Assembly: GCF_040215725.1 (NCBI RefSeq)
Contig: NZ_CP157967.1
Coordinates: 2,604,001 to 2,668,000 of the forward strand
Direction of reading: 5' to 3'
Length of the DNA: 64,000 bases
DNA from: Rhizobium sp. ZPR4
Lineage (GTDB): Bacteria; Pseudomonadota; Alphaproteobacteria; Rhizobiales; Rhizobiaceae
Below the pieces are notes generated by a model that made no database searches, was not told the origin of the DNA, and worked only from the letters and a program-made list of their open reading frames with translations. Positions 7,272 through 14,453 of this stretch are shown in pieces (position 1 is the stretch's first letter; every line of letters starts with the position of its first letter). Made by a program: the position numbers and the translations under genes.

Positions 7272-7352
7272 TCTGCAGTCTTCCGACTGTAAATACCCTC
7301 CTTGGGTGTTTCCTCCCTAGACTTAGCCGCGCCACAAGCGCGGTTCTTTTTT
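7272..7352 (+). ncRNA. small RNA, alpha-r8 / MmgR (suhB RNA) family
   Basis: Promoter, body and terminator are all visible within about 110 bp. Hairpin CAGTC-TTCC-GACTG (7276-7289) is followed by ACCC/GGGT (7295-7307), then the exposed motif TTTCCTCCCT at 7309-7318. The terminator stem CCGCGC (7327-7332) / GCGCGG (7338-7343) runs into a T tract (7347-7352). The ten-base motif is the hallmark I recall for the rhizobial alpha-r8 family (MmgR in Sinorhizobium, Rfam suhB RNA). In Sinorhizobium MmgR limits polyhydroxybutyrate accumulation. Its position upstream of an inositol-monophosphatase-family gene, on the opposite strand, fits the suhB RNA name. Confidence 0.78.
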
Positions 7353-7478
7353 GGTCGGAAGCTCTTTGCCGATAGACGCGCCCACGACCGCGCGCAGCCG
7401 GCTGACGGCTCCACCATCATCACTTCAATGGAAGTTGCTGCGCGGAAGCATGCCTGAAGGCCAGGCGCAGAGCAGGTC

Positions 7479-8378
7479 TTACTCCGCTGCCAGTGCGGGA
7501 TCGCCCGTATAGGATTCCACATGCTCGGCCATGCGCTTCATGAAAAGCGTGATGGCAGCGGCGACCTCGTCGAAATCCGGGCGCTTCTCCAGCGTCGTTT
7601 CGTCGACATAGAGCGAACGGTTGACCTCGATCTGCAGGGCATGCAGCCCGCGGGAGGGTCGGCCGTAATGTTCGGTGATGAAACCGCCCGCATAGGGCTT
7701 GTTGCGCACGGCGTTGAAGCCGAGTTCCTCGAGGATCTGCATGGCGGCGCGCGACAGCTCGGCCGAGGCGCTGGTGCCGTAGCGATCCCCAAGGATGAAA
7801 TCCGGGCGGGCATTGCTGCCGGCGATACGGATATTGCCCGGCATCGAATGACAATCGACCAGCACGCCGAAACCGAATTTGACATGGGTCCGCGCGATCA
7901 GGCGGCGCAGCGTGGCATGGTAGGGCTTGTAGATGGTGTCGATTCGCTTCAACGCATCCTCGACCGGGACGCGGCGTGCATAGATCTCCATATTCTCGGC
8001 GACGATTCGCGGGATCGTGCCGAGACCACCGGCGACCCGCAGCGAATTGATATTCGCATAGGATGGCAAGGCACCGTCGAACATGCGCGGATCGAGCTCG
8101 TAGGGTTCGCGATTCACGTCGATATAGGCGCGCGGAAAATTGGCAAACAGCAGCGGCGCACCGAGAGAACTCGCCGCCGAAAAAAGCTCGTCGACATAAT
8201 GATCCTCGGAGCGGCGGATAGCGATACCCTGCAGGCGGGATTGGGCGACGAAATCGGGGGGGTAAATGCGACCACTATGAGGCGAACTGTAGACAAACGG
8301 TATCGTCTGGGAGGCGGGCTCCAATACCTCGAAAATCTCGAAACTGCGCATTTCCGCGGACATCAACGTCTTTACCAT
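7479..8378 (-). CDS. N-formylglutamate amidohydrolase family protein
   Basis: A 299-residue zinc hydrolase of the N-formylglutamate amidohydrolase family, which cleaves formylglutamate to formate and glutamate in histidine degradation. Zinc-ligand motifs are SPHSGRIYP (about residues 32-40) and VDCHSMPG (about 173-180), and EVNRSLY is near the C-terminal side. No other hut gene is close, so it may act on another N-acyl amino acid. Internal ATGs 5 and 9 codons downstream are possible starts. The gene is divergent from cpdR. Confidence 0.85.
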   Translation of the reverse strand: MVKTLMSAEMRSFEIFEVLEPASQTIPFVYSSPHSGRIYPPDFVAQSRLQGIAIRRSEDHYVDELFSAASSLGAPLLFANFPRAYIDVNREPYELDPRMFDGALPSYANINSLRVAGGLGTIPRIVAENMEIYARRVPVEDALKRIDTIYKPYHATLRRLIARTHVKFGFGVLVDCHSMPGNIRIAGSNARPDFILGDRYGTSASAELSRAAMQILEELGFNAVRNKPYAGGFITEHYGRPSRGLHALQIEVNRSLYVDETTLEKRPDFDEVAAAITLFMKRMAEHVESYTGDPALAAE

Positions 8379-8495
8379 GTCAACAACTTGTCGCAGTAAT
8401 CATGTTGCCAGTTGCATGACCGCAAGTCCATAGTAACTTGAGCGAAATGGCCTTAATCCAAAACACCGTATTCGGAATCTCGGATGCCCGGTCAG

Positions 8496-8516
8496 CGAAA
8501 ACGCAAGACGTTTTCG
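8496..8516. repeat. perfect hairpin upstream of cpdR
   Basis: CGAAAACG (8496-8503) and CGTTTTCG (8509-8516) form an 8-bp perfect inverted repeat with a 5-base loop, in the 269-bp divergent region between the amidohydrolase and cpdR. No T tract follows, so it is not a terminator; it could be an operator or leader stem. Confidence 0.4.
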
Positions 8517-8650
8517 TGGAATGTACCTATGCTTCGAACAAATGCTGGAATGGCGCGTTTTGGCTGACCATTCACGGCTTGTTTACGGCGCCGCGGTACC
8601 CTAAACGCTGGACGAGTCCAACAAGACAAAGTTGATTAGCGATAGAGATG

Positions 8651-9013
8651 ATGACCCAGAAGATACTTCTTGCCGAAGACGACAACGACATGCGTCGCTT
8701 TCTCGTGAAGGCACTCGAAAAAGCCGGCTACAAGGTCTTGTCCTTTGACAATGGAGCCAGCGCCTACGACCGGCTGCGCGAAGAGCCGTTCTCGCTGCTT
8801 TTGACTGACATCGTCATGCCGGAGATGGACGGCATCGAGCTGGCGCGGCGCGCCACCGAACTCGATCCGGACCTGAAGGTGATGTTCATCACCGGTTTTG
8901 CCGCCGTCGCTTTGAACCCCGATTCGAAGGCTCCGAAGGATGCGAAGGTCCTTTCCAAGCCTTTTCACCTTCGCGAACTCGTCGACGAAGTCAACAAACT
9001 CCTTGCTGCGTAA
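8651..9013 (+). CDS. cpdR: response regulator CpdR
   Basis: A 120-residue stand-alone receiver domain. Acidic pocket ILLAEDDND, phosphoacceptor Asp53 in LLLTDIVMPEMDG, conserved lysine in VLSKPF. There is no output domain. It matches the CpdR type, which in its unphosphorylated form recruits ClpXP to the cell pole and triggers cell-cycle-dependent proteolysis downstream of the CckA-ChpT phosphorelay. A double ATG (8648 and 8651) leaves one codon of ambiguity. The tRNA-Val gene follows on the same strand. Confidence 0.9.
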   Translation: MTQKILLAEDDNDMRRFLVKALEKAGYKVLSFDNGASAYDRLREEPFSLLLTDIVMPEMDGIELARRATELDPDLKVMFITGFAAVALNPDSKAPKDAKVLSKPFHLRELVDEVNKLLAA

Positions 9014-9052
9014 GGCTTTCGGCGGCCACGTCACAAAACCGAAAAAAGCCTA

Positions 9053-9082
9053 TTGACGGCTACCGAGGTTTTGTGATCTATG
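9053..9082 (+). promoter_or_regulatory. promoter of tRNA-Val
   Basis: TTGACG (9053-9058) and TCTATG (9077-9082), spaced 18 bases (17 if ATCTAT is taken), place a transcript start about 8 bases before the mature tRNA. Confidence 0.65.
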
Positions 9083-9096
9083 CGCCGCCATCGGAT

Positions 9097-9171
<75 letters not shown>

Positions 9172-9190
9172 TCCTAATTCGCTGAAAAGC

Positions 9191-9221
9191 AAGGCCTTTC
9201 GAGAAATCGAAAGGCCTTTTT
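9191..9221 (+). terminator. Rho-independent terminator after tRNA-Val
   Basis: The 12-bp perfect stem AAGGCCTTTCGA / TCGAAAGGCCTT with a GAAA tetraloop is followed by TTT. Its symmetry also suits the minus-strand direction. Confidence 0.85.
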
Positions 9222-9311
9222 AGTTTCATACCGATCCGCAAAACTTCAGCGTTTGCTTTGGCCCAGACTGGTCCTAAAGGTTCGCCGAAAGCCGAAGCTG
9301 GTTGACGTCTG

Positions 9312-9623
9312 TCACCGATCCAGAAAATGCCGGAACACCGCTGTCGTCGGATAGGCATAGACGCCACGATCGACAAAGCCCTGGCGGTAGAGGCAATCCC
9401 TGAGAGCCAGCCAATAGAGCGTGCTGTTTGCATCCGGCGATCCGCGTCGCCAGGAATAGGCTTCAGGCTCGCAACGATTGAGAGCCCTGTCGTATCTTGC
9501 CAGCACCACCGGATCGCTGTCGGCGCGAATGCCGCCGTGATAGGTCTGGTAATTCGAAGGCGCCTCACCGGCAGAGACGCATGCCAGGCTCAAAATCGCT
9601 CCCAGCGCTAACATCATTCTCAT
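9312..9623 (-). CDS. hypothetical exported protein
   Basis: A 103-residue protein with an N-terminal hydrophobic segment (LALGAILSLACVSAG). This could be a signal peptide, or a lipoprotein signal with Cys15, though the lipobox is not standard. The mature part has four further cysteine/aromatic-rich motifs (NRCEPEAYSW, LRDCLYRQGF) that may form a disulfide. I do not recognise the family. The ATG at 9623 places the hydrophobic stretch at the N terminus. Upstream in-frame starts would bury it behind 48 basic residues. Confidence 0.6.
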   Translation of the reverse strand: MRMMLALGAILSLACVSAGEAPSNYQTYHGGIRADSDPVVLARYDRALNRCEPEAYSWRRGSPDANSTLYWLALRDCLYRQGFVDRGVYAYPTTAVFRHFLDR

Positions 9624-9771
9624 GTGCTTCGATCTCCAACTAGCCGCGTCCCGAAAAATTCGAGCGCAGGTCGAGAATAATCGCCTTTTGAAAGATAGCC
9701 AATCACATGCTGCTGTTCGCTGCGATTGCGAGTTGAACGGAGCCTGCGACACAAGTTCCTGCCACAAGTCG

Positions 9772-9800
9772 CTTGACTTCCGGCCGCGCCGTCATCCTAC
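9772..9800 (+). promoter_or_regulatory. candidate promoter for the 9837 gene
   Basis: CTTGAC (9772-9777), a 17-base spacer, then TCCTAC (9795-9800) match the rhizobial housekeeping pattern CTTGAC-N17-CTATAT at the -35 and partly at the -10. Confidence 0.4.
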
Positions 9801-9836
9801 TGTCATATCAGCGCATCGATCATACGGGAGGACGAG

Positions 9837-10085
9837 ATGACGGTGGTGAAGCGGCAGTTCTACAAGAACCACAAGTCCAATGGCGACGAATATATGTTTC
9901 ACCTCGCCCGCGATACCGAAAGCGGTGAGGTCTACGTCATCCGCCAGGCGGATTATGTCGTCGACGGCGGCAGCGAAAAGAGCATGACCCTCTATGAATT
10001 CCTCGCCGGGGGCGGCAATCGCCAGAATGCCCTGCTGCAGTTGATCGGCTCGCTTGTCCCGGAAGCGGCACAACAACAACATTAA
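9837..10085 (+). CDS. conserved hypothetical small protein
   Basis: An 82-residue soluble protein without membrane segments or signal peptide. It begins MTVVKRQFYKNHKSN and ends in a Gln-rich tail. The strong ribosome site GGGAGG lies 7 bases before the ATG. Composition and codon use look like an ordinary rhizobial gene. I do not recognise a domain. A weak hairpin with a short T run at 10151-10177 may end its transcript. Confidence 0.7.
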   Translation: MTVVKRQFYKNHKSNGDEYMFHLARDTESGEVYVIRQADYVVDGGSEKSMTLYEFLAGGGNRQNALLQLIGSLVPEAAQQQH

Positions 10086-10150
10086 TGCATATCGCGCAAG
10101 GACTGCGGATGGCCTTGCGACAGCGAGACGTGTGACGTCAGACGTTGAAG

Positions 10151-10177
10151 CGCCCGGAGTGAATCCGGGCGATTTTA
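10151..10177 (+). terminator. possible terminator
   Basis: Stem CGCCCGGA (10151-10158) / TCCGGGCG (10164-10171) with a 5-base loop, followed by ATTTTA. The T run is short, so termination strength is uncertain. Confidence 0.5.
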
Positions 10178-10262
10178 GCGGGCGTTGGGTTTGCGCTCCG
10201 CTTCGGGTTGACTGCCACATTTGGATCGGCGAATCTGCCCGGGCTTGAAAGGAGCCCCTCTT

Positions 10263-10733
10263 ATGCGATTCGCAGGCATTGCTTTTGGATTGACCGTCTT
10301 GGCCGCAACCTCGGCCGGCGCCGTGGATGATTTCCCATCGAAAGGCGTTACCGTCATTGGTGGGAAATGCTCCAAGCTCGTGGTCGGCAAGCTCGATGCC
10401 TCCAAGGGGTGCAAGGCCGAAATTGCCAGCGTAACCGGCCCCGATGGATCCGTGACATTCATCTTCACATCCGGCGGCAAGATGCTTGGCTTCCAGGGCA
10501 ACGGCAAGGGTATCAAGGCGGGCGGCCAGAAAGGGACGGCGCAGTTGCCGATCGACGTCATCTCGACGGGTGCGGGCAACAAGATTTCTGGCAAAGTGGA
10601 AGCGAAGGGCACCTGCACCTTCGCCAACCCCTATGCCGGCAAACCGGTCGCCATCGAATGCTCGGCGAAATCGACAGAAATGAGCTTCAACGGCAGCTTC
10701 ACATCCGACGGCAAAGCGCCTCGGCACAAGTAG
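10263..10733 (+). CDS. hypothetical periplasmic protein
   Basis: A 156-residue protein with a clear Sec signal peptide (FAGIAFGLTVLAATSAGA, cleavage expected after AGA). The mature domain is glycine- and lysine-rich with four cysteines, suggesting a disulfide-stabilised beta fold. AAAGGAG lies 8 bases upstream of the chosen ATG. An in-frame ATG at 10221 would put 14 residues ahead of the signal and lacks a ribosome site. No family recognised. Confidence 0.7.
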   Translation: MRFAGIAFGLTVLAATSAGAVDDFPSKGVTVIGGKCSKLVVGKLDASKGCKAEIASVTGPDGSVTFIFTSGGKMLGFQGNGKGIKAGGQKGTAQLPIDVISTGAGNKISGKVEAKGTCTFANPYAGKPVAIECSAKSTEMSFNGSFTSDGKAPRHK

Positions 10734-10777
10734 CGGTCGTTCACCGCACGGCTGGCATCCGAGTTCCAGCACCCCCA

Positions 10778-11029
10778 TTAATGGCGTGGCGTGTTCTTTT
10801 GCTTCCGGCCATGATTGGCATCGGCCGGCGCTTCCCGTGACAGGTCAGCTCCGTTGACATGAGCGGGAACGTGCACATCCTCATGTGTTACGGGGTGCAG
10901 GGTGAGATCCACCTGATGCGGCGGCAGGACCTGAGCTTGGCGTAGCGTATTCGGCCGCGCCTTCTTCTGCCGTTCCGTCAGTTCCGGTTTTTGCGCTTGC
11001 GACTTGCGGTGAATGGGTGTCGGGCTCAT
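10778..11029 (-). CDS. hypothetical small basic protein
   Basis: An 83-residue, highly charged and probably disordered protein rich in Gln, Pro, His and Lys (HRKSQAQKPELTERQKKARP). The start at 11029 is backed by AGGAGAAG about 6 bases upstream. A longer in-frame start has no such site. No domain recognised. Its low-complexity composition leaves some doubt that it is expressed. Confidence 0.5.
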   Translation of the reverse strand: MSPTPIHRKSQAQKPELTERQKKARPNTLRQAQVLPPHQVDLTLHPVTHEDVHVPAHVNGADLSREAPADANHGRKQKNTPRH

Positions 11030-11448
11030 CGGAGCTTCTCCTGTCTGTCGCTGTTGTCGGGGTGATGATCCGCTGCAGTATTCGAGCGGCGGGTGGCGCA
11101 AGATCGCCTGAAGGCCAAACGCAGCCCTTTCCGTTTGGTTCCTCGAATTCTCAATTATCAAGGGCAGTTGTTGTCACCACGATTTCAACTCTTGACCTGT
11201 GTCGCAACTTCACTAACTATGGCGTATCTCCGCGCCTCTCTGACATCGGCGACGGATTGAACTTTGGTGCCGGGCCCCTCTGGCGAGAGTTTTCACGGCG
11301 CTCTCGCGATGTCGGTACCGCCTGCAGATGAGCCGGCGGACTTCGCTTCCATGATCAGCTTGACCATGCCTCACCCGCATGCCGTCTTCGGTATGCGGCT
11401 ATGCGCGCAATCCGGATGGATTCACTTTCTTTGCGGCGAGGCGCGCCC
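11030..11448 (+). other. 419-bp gene-free leader region before the TerC-family gene
   Basis: A candidate promoter CTTGAC (11191-11196) with TAACTA (11214-11219), 17 bases apart, would give a leader of about 220 nt. The leader contains the hairpin CCGCAT/ATGCGG (11375-11398) with an inner CCG/CGG step, and an ACCGCC/GGCGG pairing further up. Related TerC/YkoY genes are often under a manganese riboswitch (yybP-ykoY), but I could not find that motif's conserved bases here. Nothing codes convincingly. Confidence 0.45.
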
Positions 11449-12549
11449 ATGAGCCCGCCCATCGCTTCAAAATCCGTGCTCGGCTATTTCGGCTGGGCTT
11501 TTGCCGTTACCGTCGGCGGCCTTGCCCTCGGTGCTCTGTTAGGCTGGAACACCACCGGCACCTTCAGCGGCCTTGCCACGGCCTTCTTCATCTGTGCCGT
11601 CCTGGCCGTGCTCGAAATCTCGCTTTCCTTCGACAATGCCATCGTCAATGCCAACAAGCTGAAGGAAATGACGCCGGTCTGGCAGCATCGCTTCCTGACC
11701 TGGGGCATCATCATCGCCGTCTTCGGCATGCGGATCGTCTTTCCACTGGCGATCGTCGCTATCGCGGCCTGGATCAATCCGTGGGAAGCGTTGAAGCTTG
11801 CCGCCACCAGGCCCGAGCAATATGCCGAGATCATGCGGGCGGCGCATCTGCCGATCGCCGCCTTTGGCGGCACGTTCCTGATGATGGTCGGCCTGACCTA
11901 TTTCTTCAATCACGAAAAGGACGTGCACTGGATCAGCTTCATTGAGAAGCGGATGGCGCACTTCGCCACCGTCAAGGGCGTTGAGATCGCCTTCGTGCTG
12001 GTCATGGTTCTCATTTTCACCTCGGTGCTCGATGGCGATGACGCCACGACCTTCCTGCACGCCTCGATCTATGGCCTGCTGACCTTCCTGCTCGTGGAGG
12101 TTCTGGCCGGCTTTCTGGATGCCTCGCAAAAGACGATGAGCGCGGCGGCAAAGGGCGGTTTCGGCGCTTTCCTCTATCTGGAAATCCTCGATGCCAGCTT
12201 CTCCTTTGACGGCGTCATCGGGGCTTTCGCCCTCACCCAGAACCTTTTCATCATCGCGATCGGCCTCGGCATCGGCGCCATGTATGTCCGTTCCATGACG
12301 ATCATGCTGGTGGAAAAGGGCACGCTCGCTCACTATCGCTACCTCGAACATGGTGCCTTCTACGCCATCCTGATTCTTTCGATAATCATGTACGTGCAGA
12401 CGCTGACGCATATCCCGGAAGTCATCACCGGCCTTGGCGGCGCGGCCCTGATCGGCATCTCGCTCTGGTCCTCGATCCGCTACAACAGGCGCAATGGCCC
12501 CAACCATGCGCCGGTGCACGATGAACGGCACGACAGGGCAGAAGCTTAA
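11449..12549 (+). CDS. TerC/DUF475 family membrane protein
   Basis: A 366-residue polytopic membrane protein of the DUF475 branch of the TerC family. About nine hydrophobic helices carry the acidic signatures EISLSFDNAIVNANKL (near residues 59-74) and LEILDASFSFDGVIGAF, which form a duplicated ExxxSFD motif thought to bind metal. TerC-family proteins are linked to tellurite resistance and Mn2+ export during protein secretion. The function of this branch is unproven. The start is chosen at the ATG after GCGAGG, giving a membrane-inserting N terminus. A terminal His/Arg-rich tail is present. Confidence 0.83.
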   Translation: MSPPIASKSVLGYFGWAFAVTVGGLALGALLGWNTTGTFSGLATAFFICAVLAVLEISLSFDNAIVNANKLKEMTPVWQHRFLTWGIIIAVFGMRIVFPLAIVAIAAWINPWEALKLAATRPEQYAEIMRAAHLPIAAFGGTFLMMVGLTYFFNHEKDVHWISFIEKRMAHFATVKGVEIAFVLVMVLIFTSVLDGDDATTFLHASIYGLLTFLLVEVLAGFLDASQKTMSAAAKGGFGAFLYLEILDASFSFDGVIGAFALTQNLFIIAIGLGIGAMYVRSMTIMLVEKGTLAHYRYLEHGAFYAILILSIIMYVQTLTHIPEVITGLGGAALIGISLWSSIRYNRRNGPNHAPVHDERHDRAEA

Positions 12550-12701
12550 TCTCCGACTGCTGATGATCATCGCCACGGCCTTGGTGGCCACGGCGGATCG
12601 TGAGGGGCAGGGTTGTGTCTATCGATTCTGCCTCTCTCCCGCGGAAAGACGCCCGCATCGGACTTTCATCAGGATTTCCGCGCCAAGATCGCCGAATGTT
12701 T

Positions 12702-12766
12702 ACGTTGTCGGCATATTAGCGCTAGCGTTTTGCCAAAAAATATCGCAATGGCGATTAACGTTGTCG
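12702..12766 (+). promoter_or_regulatory. direct repeats upstream of manC
   Basis: ACGTTGTCG occurs at 12702-12710 and 12758-12766, bracketing an AT-rich core with AGCGCTAGCG and a run of A. This 294-bp gap otherwise holds no gene. The spacing of 56 bp (about five helical turns) would suit a looping or dimeric regulator, but no named regulator is implied. Confidence 0.3.
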
Positions 12767-12843
12767 AAGGAGCATGGCGGAAAGCGCAACGGTTGCGCTC
12801 TCGACGGTCGGCTCTCGGTTGAAGTGTCTAGGAGAGGCAGAGT

Positions 12844-14271
12844 ATGGCAGCAAAGATCGTTCCGGTGATCATGGCCGGGGGCAAGGGTACGCGGCTGTGG
12901 CCGCTGTCGCGCGCTTCCGCCCCGAAGCAATTCATCCAGTTCATCGGCGACAGAACGCTGTTTCAGAACACGTTGGAGCGTGTAGCCGATCCGGAGCTCT
13001 ACGAAGCGCCGATCGTGCTGACCAATGAGGAATTCCGCTTCCTCGTCGCGGAGCAAGCCCGCGAACTCGACTTGAAGCTCGCCGCCGTGCTGCTGGAACC
13101 GATCGCCCGCAATACCGCCGCTGCCGTCGCCGCCGCCGCCGCGCTCGTCACCGAGCTCTTCGGCAAGGACGCGATCATGCATGTGCTCGGCTCCGACTAC
13201 GAGATCGACGCCAATACGACCTATTACGATTGCGTGCGCCTGGCGCGCGACACGGCGCTCCAGGGTAAGCTCGTCACCTTCGGCATCAAGCCGACGGAGC
13301 CGGCAACCGGCTACGGCTACATCGAAAGCGGCAAGGCACTCTCGACCGGCGCCCATGCGGTCAAGCGCTTCGTCGAGAAGCCTGCCTTGGACAAGGCCAA
13401 GGAGATGGTTGCCAGCGGCCATTTCTACTGGAACTCCGGCATGTTCATGTTCTCGGCCGCCCAGCTTCTCGCCGAGATGAAGGAATTTGCGCCCGAAGTT
13501 GAAAAGGCTGCCAGCAAGGCCGTCTCCAAGTCGACGCGCGACCTCGATTTTACCCGCCTCGACGCCGACAATTTCTCCAAGAGCCCGGACATTTCCATCG
13601 ACTACGCGCTGATGGAAAAGACGGCCAATGCCGCCGTTGTCCCCTCGCCCTTCACCTGGTCCGATCTCGGCAGCTGGGATGCGGTCTGGAAAGTCGGCAG
13701 CCGCGACGAAAGCGGCAACGTGTCGGCTGGGGCCACGACGCTGGTCAACACGAAGAATTCGCTCGTCATGTCGCACAGCCTTCATGTCGCCGTGCAGGGC
13801 CTTGAGGACGTCGCTGTCATCGCCAGCGAAGACGCAGTCTATGTCGGCCATCTCAAGGACAGCCAGGAAGTCGGCAAGCTCGTGAAGCTGCTCGCAAGCG
13901 AGAAGAAGACCGCCAAGCTCACCGAGACGCACCCGACCTCCTACCGCCCCTGGGGTGGCTATACCTCCGTGCTGAACGGCGAGCGCTTCCAGGTGAAGCG
14001 CATCTTCGTGCTGCCGGGCAAGAAGCTGTCGCTGCAGAAGCATCACCACCGCTCCGAGCACTGGATCGTCGTCAAGGGCACGGCCGAAGTGACGGTCGGC
14101 GAAAACGTACAGATGCTGCGCGAAAACGAGTCGGTCTATATCCCGCTCGGCGAAGTGCACCGTCTGTCGAACCCCGGCAAGATCCTGCTGGAGCTGATCG
14201 AAGTGCAGACCGGCTCCTATCTCGGCGAAGACGACATCATCCGCCTCGTCGACGAATTCGGCAGAAGCTGA
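12844..14271 (+). CDS. manC: mannose-1-phosphate guanylyltransferase / mannose-6-phosphate isomerase
   Basis: A 475-residue bifunctional type II enzyme. Residues about 4-290 form the nucleotidyltransferase, with MAGGKGTRLWPLSR and FVEKP. Residues about 325-470 form a cupin phosphomannose isomerase, with LPGKKLSLQKHHHRSEHW. It makes GDP-mannose from mannose-1-phosphate and interconverts fructose-6-P and mannose-6-P for surface polysaccharide. The gene is monocistronic, with a terminator at 14299, so it does not form part of a local polysaccharide locus. Confidence 0.94.
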   Translation: MAAKIVPVIMAGGKGTRLWPLSRASAPKQFIQFIGDRTLFQNTLERVADPELYEAPIVLTNEEFRFLVAEQARELDLKLAAVLLEPIARNTAAAVAAAAALVTELFGKDAIMHVLGSDYEIDANTTYYDCVRLARDTALQGKLVTFGIKPTEPATGYGYIESGKALSTGAHAVKRFVEKPALDKAKEMVASGHFYWNSGMFMFSAAQLLAEMKEFAPEVEKAASKAVSKSTRDLDFTRLDADNFSKSPDISIDYALMEKTANAAVVPSPFTWSDLGSWDAVWKVGSRDESGNVSAGATTLVNTKNSLVMSHSLHVAVQGLEDVAVIASEDAVYVGHLKDSQEVGKLVKLLASEKKTAKLTETHPTSYRPWGGYTSVLNGERFQVKRIFVLPGKKLSLQKHHHRSEHWIVVKGTAEVTVGENVQMLRENESVYIPLGEVHRLSNPGKILLELIEVQTGSYLGEDDIIRLVDEFGRS

Positions 14272-14298
14272 TTGCAAGCAACCAGATCAGAATTTCAG

Positions 14299-14325
14299 AA
14301 CGGCGGGCGAAAGCTCGCCGTTTTT
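14299..14325 (+). terminator. Rho-independent terminator after manC
   Basis: AACGGCG...CGCCGTT stem with an inner GC/GC step and GAAA-like loop, followed by TTTTT. Confidence 0.85.
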
Positions 14326-14453
14326 GTTTTGGTGTTACCCGGCAGGACTTTTTGAAGCGCAGGGGAACACCTTGCTTTCTTTCGCTGCATTGCACACACT
14401 GCCTGTGGGAACAGTAATCACCGCACAACGATGCGGACTAGGCGAAGAGACAT

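Noticed and set aside
6320..7522. A 400-residue version of the hisN frame
   Set aside because: The extra 143 residues overlap the small RNA and have no family similarity; length and start favour 7093.
8438..8635. A 65-residue frame before cpdR
   Set aside because: No ribosome site, no recognisable composition, and it covers the hairpin at 8496.
11226..11448. A manganese riboswitch (yybP-ykoY) before the TerC-family gene
   Set aside because: The conserved GGGGAGUA-type bases of that motif could not be found; recorded only as an unknown leader.
12700..14277. A 525-residue open frame on the minus strand opposite manC
   Set aside because: It is the antisense shadow of a fully supported enzyme. 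Its composition (His/Arg/Gly-rich, no domains) is typical of antisense frames in high-GC DNA.
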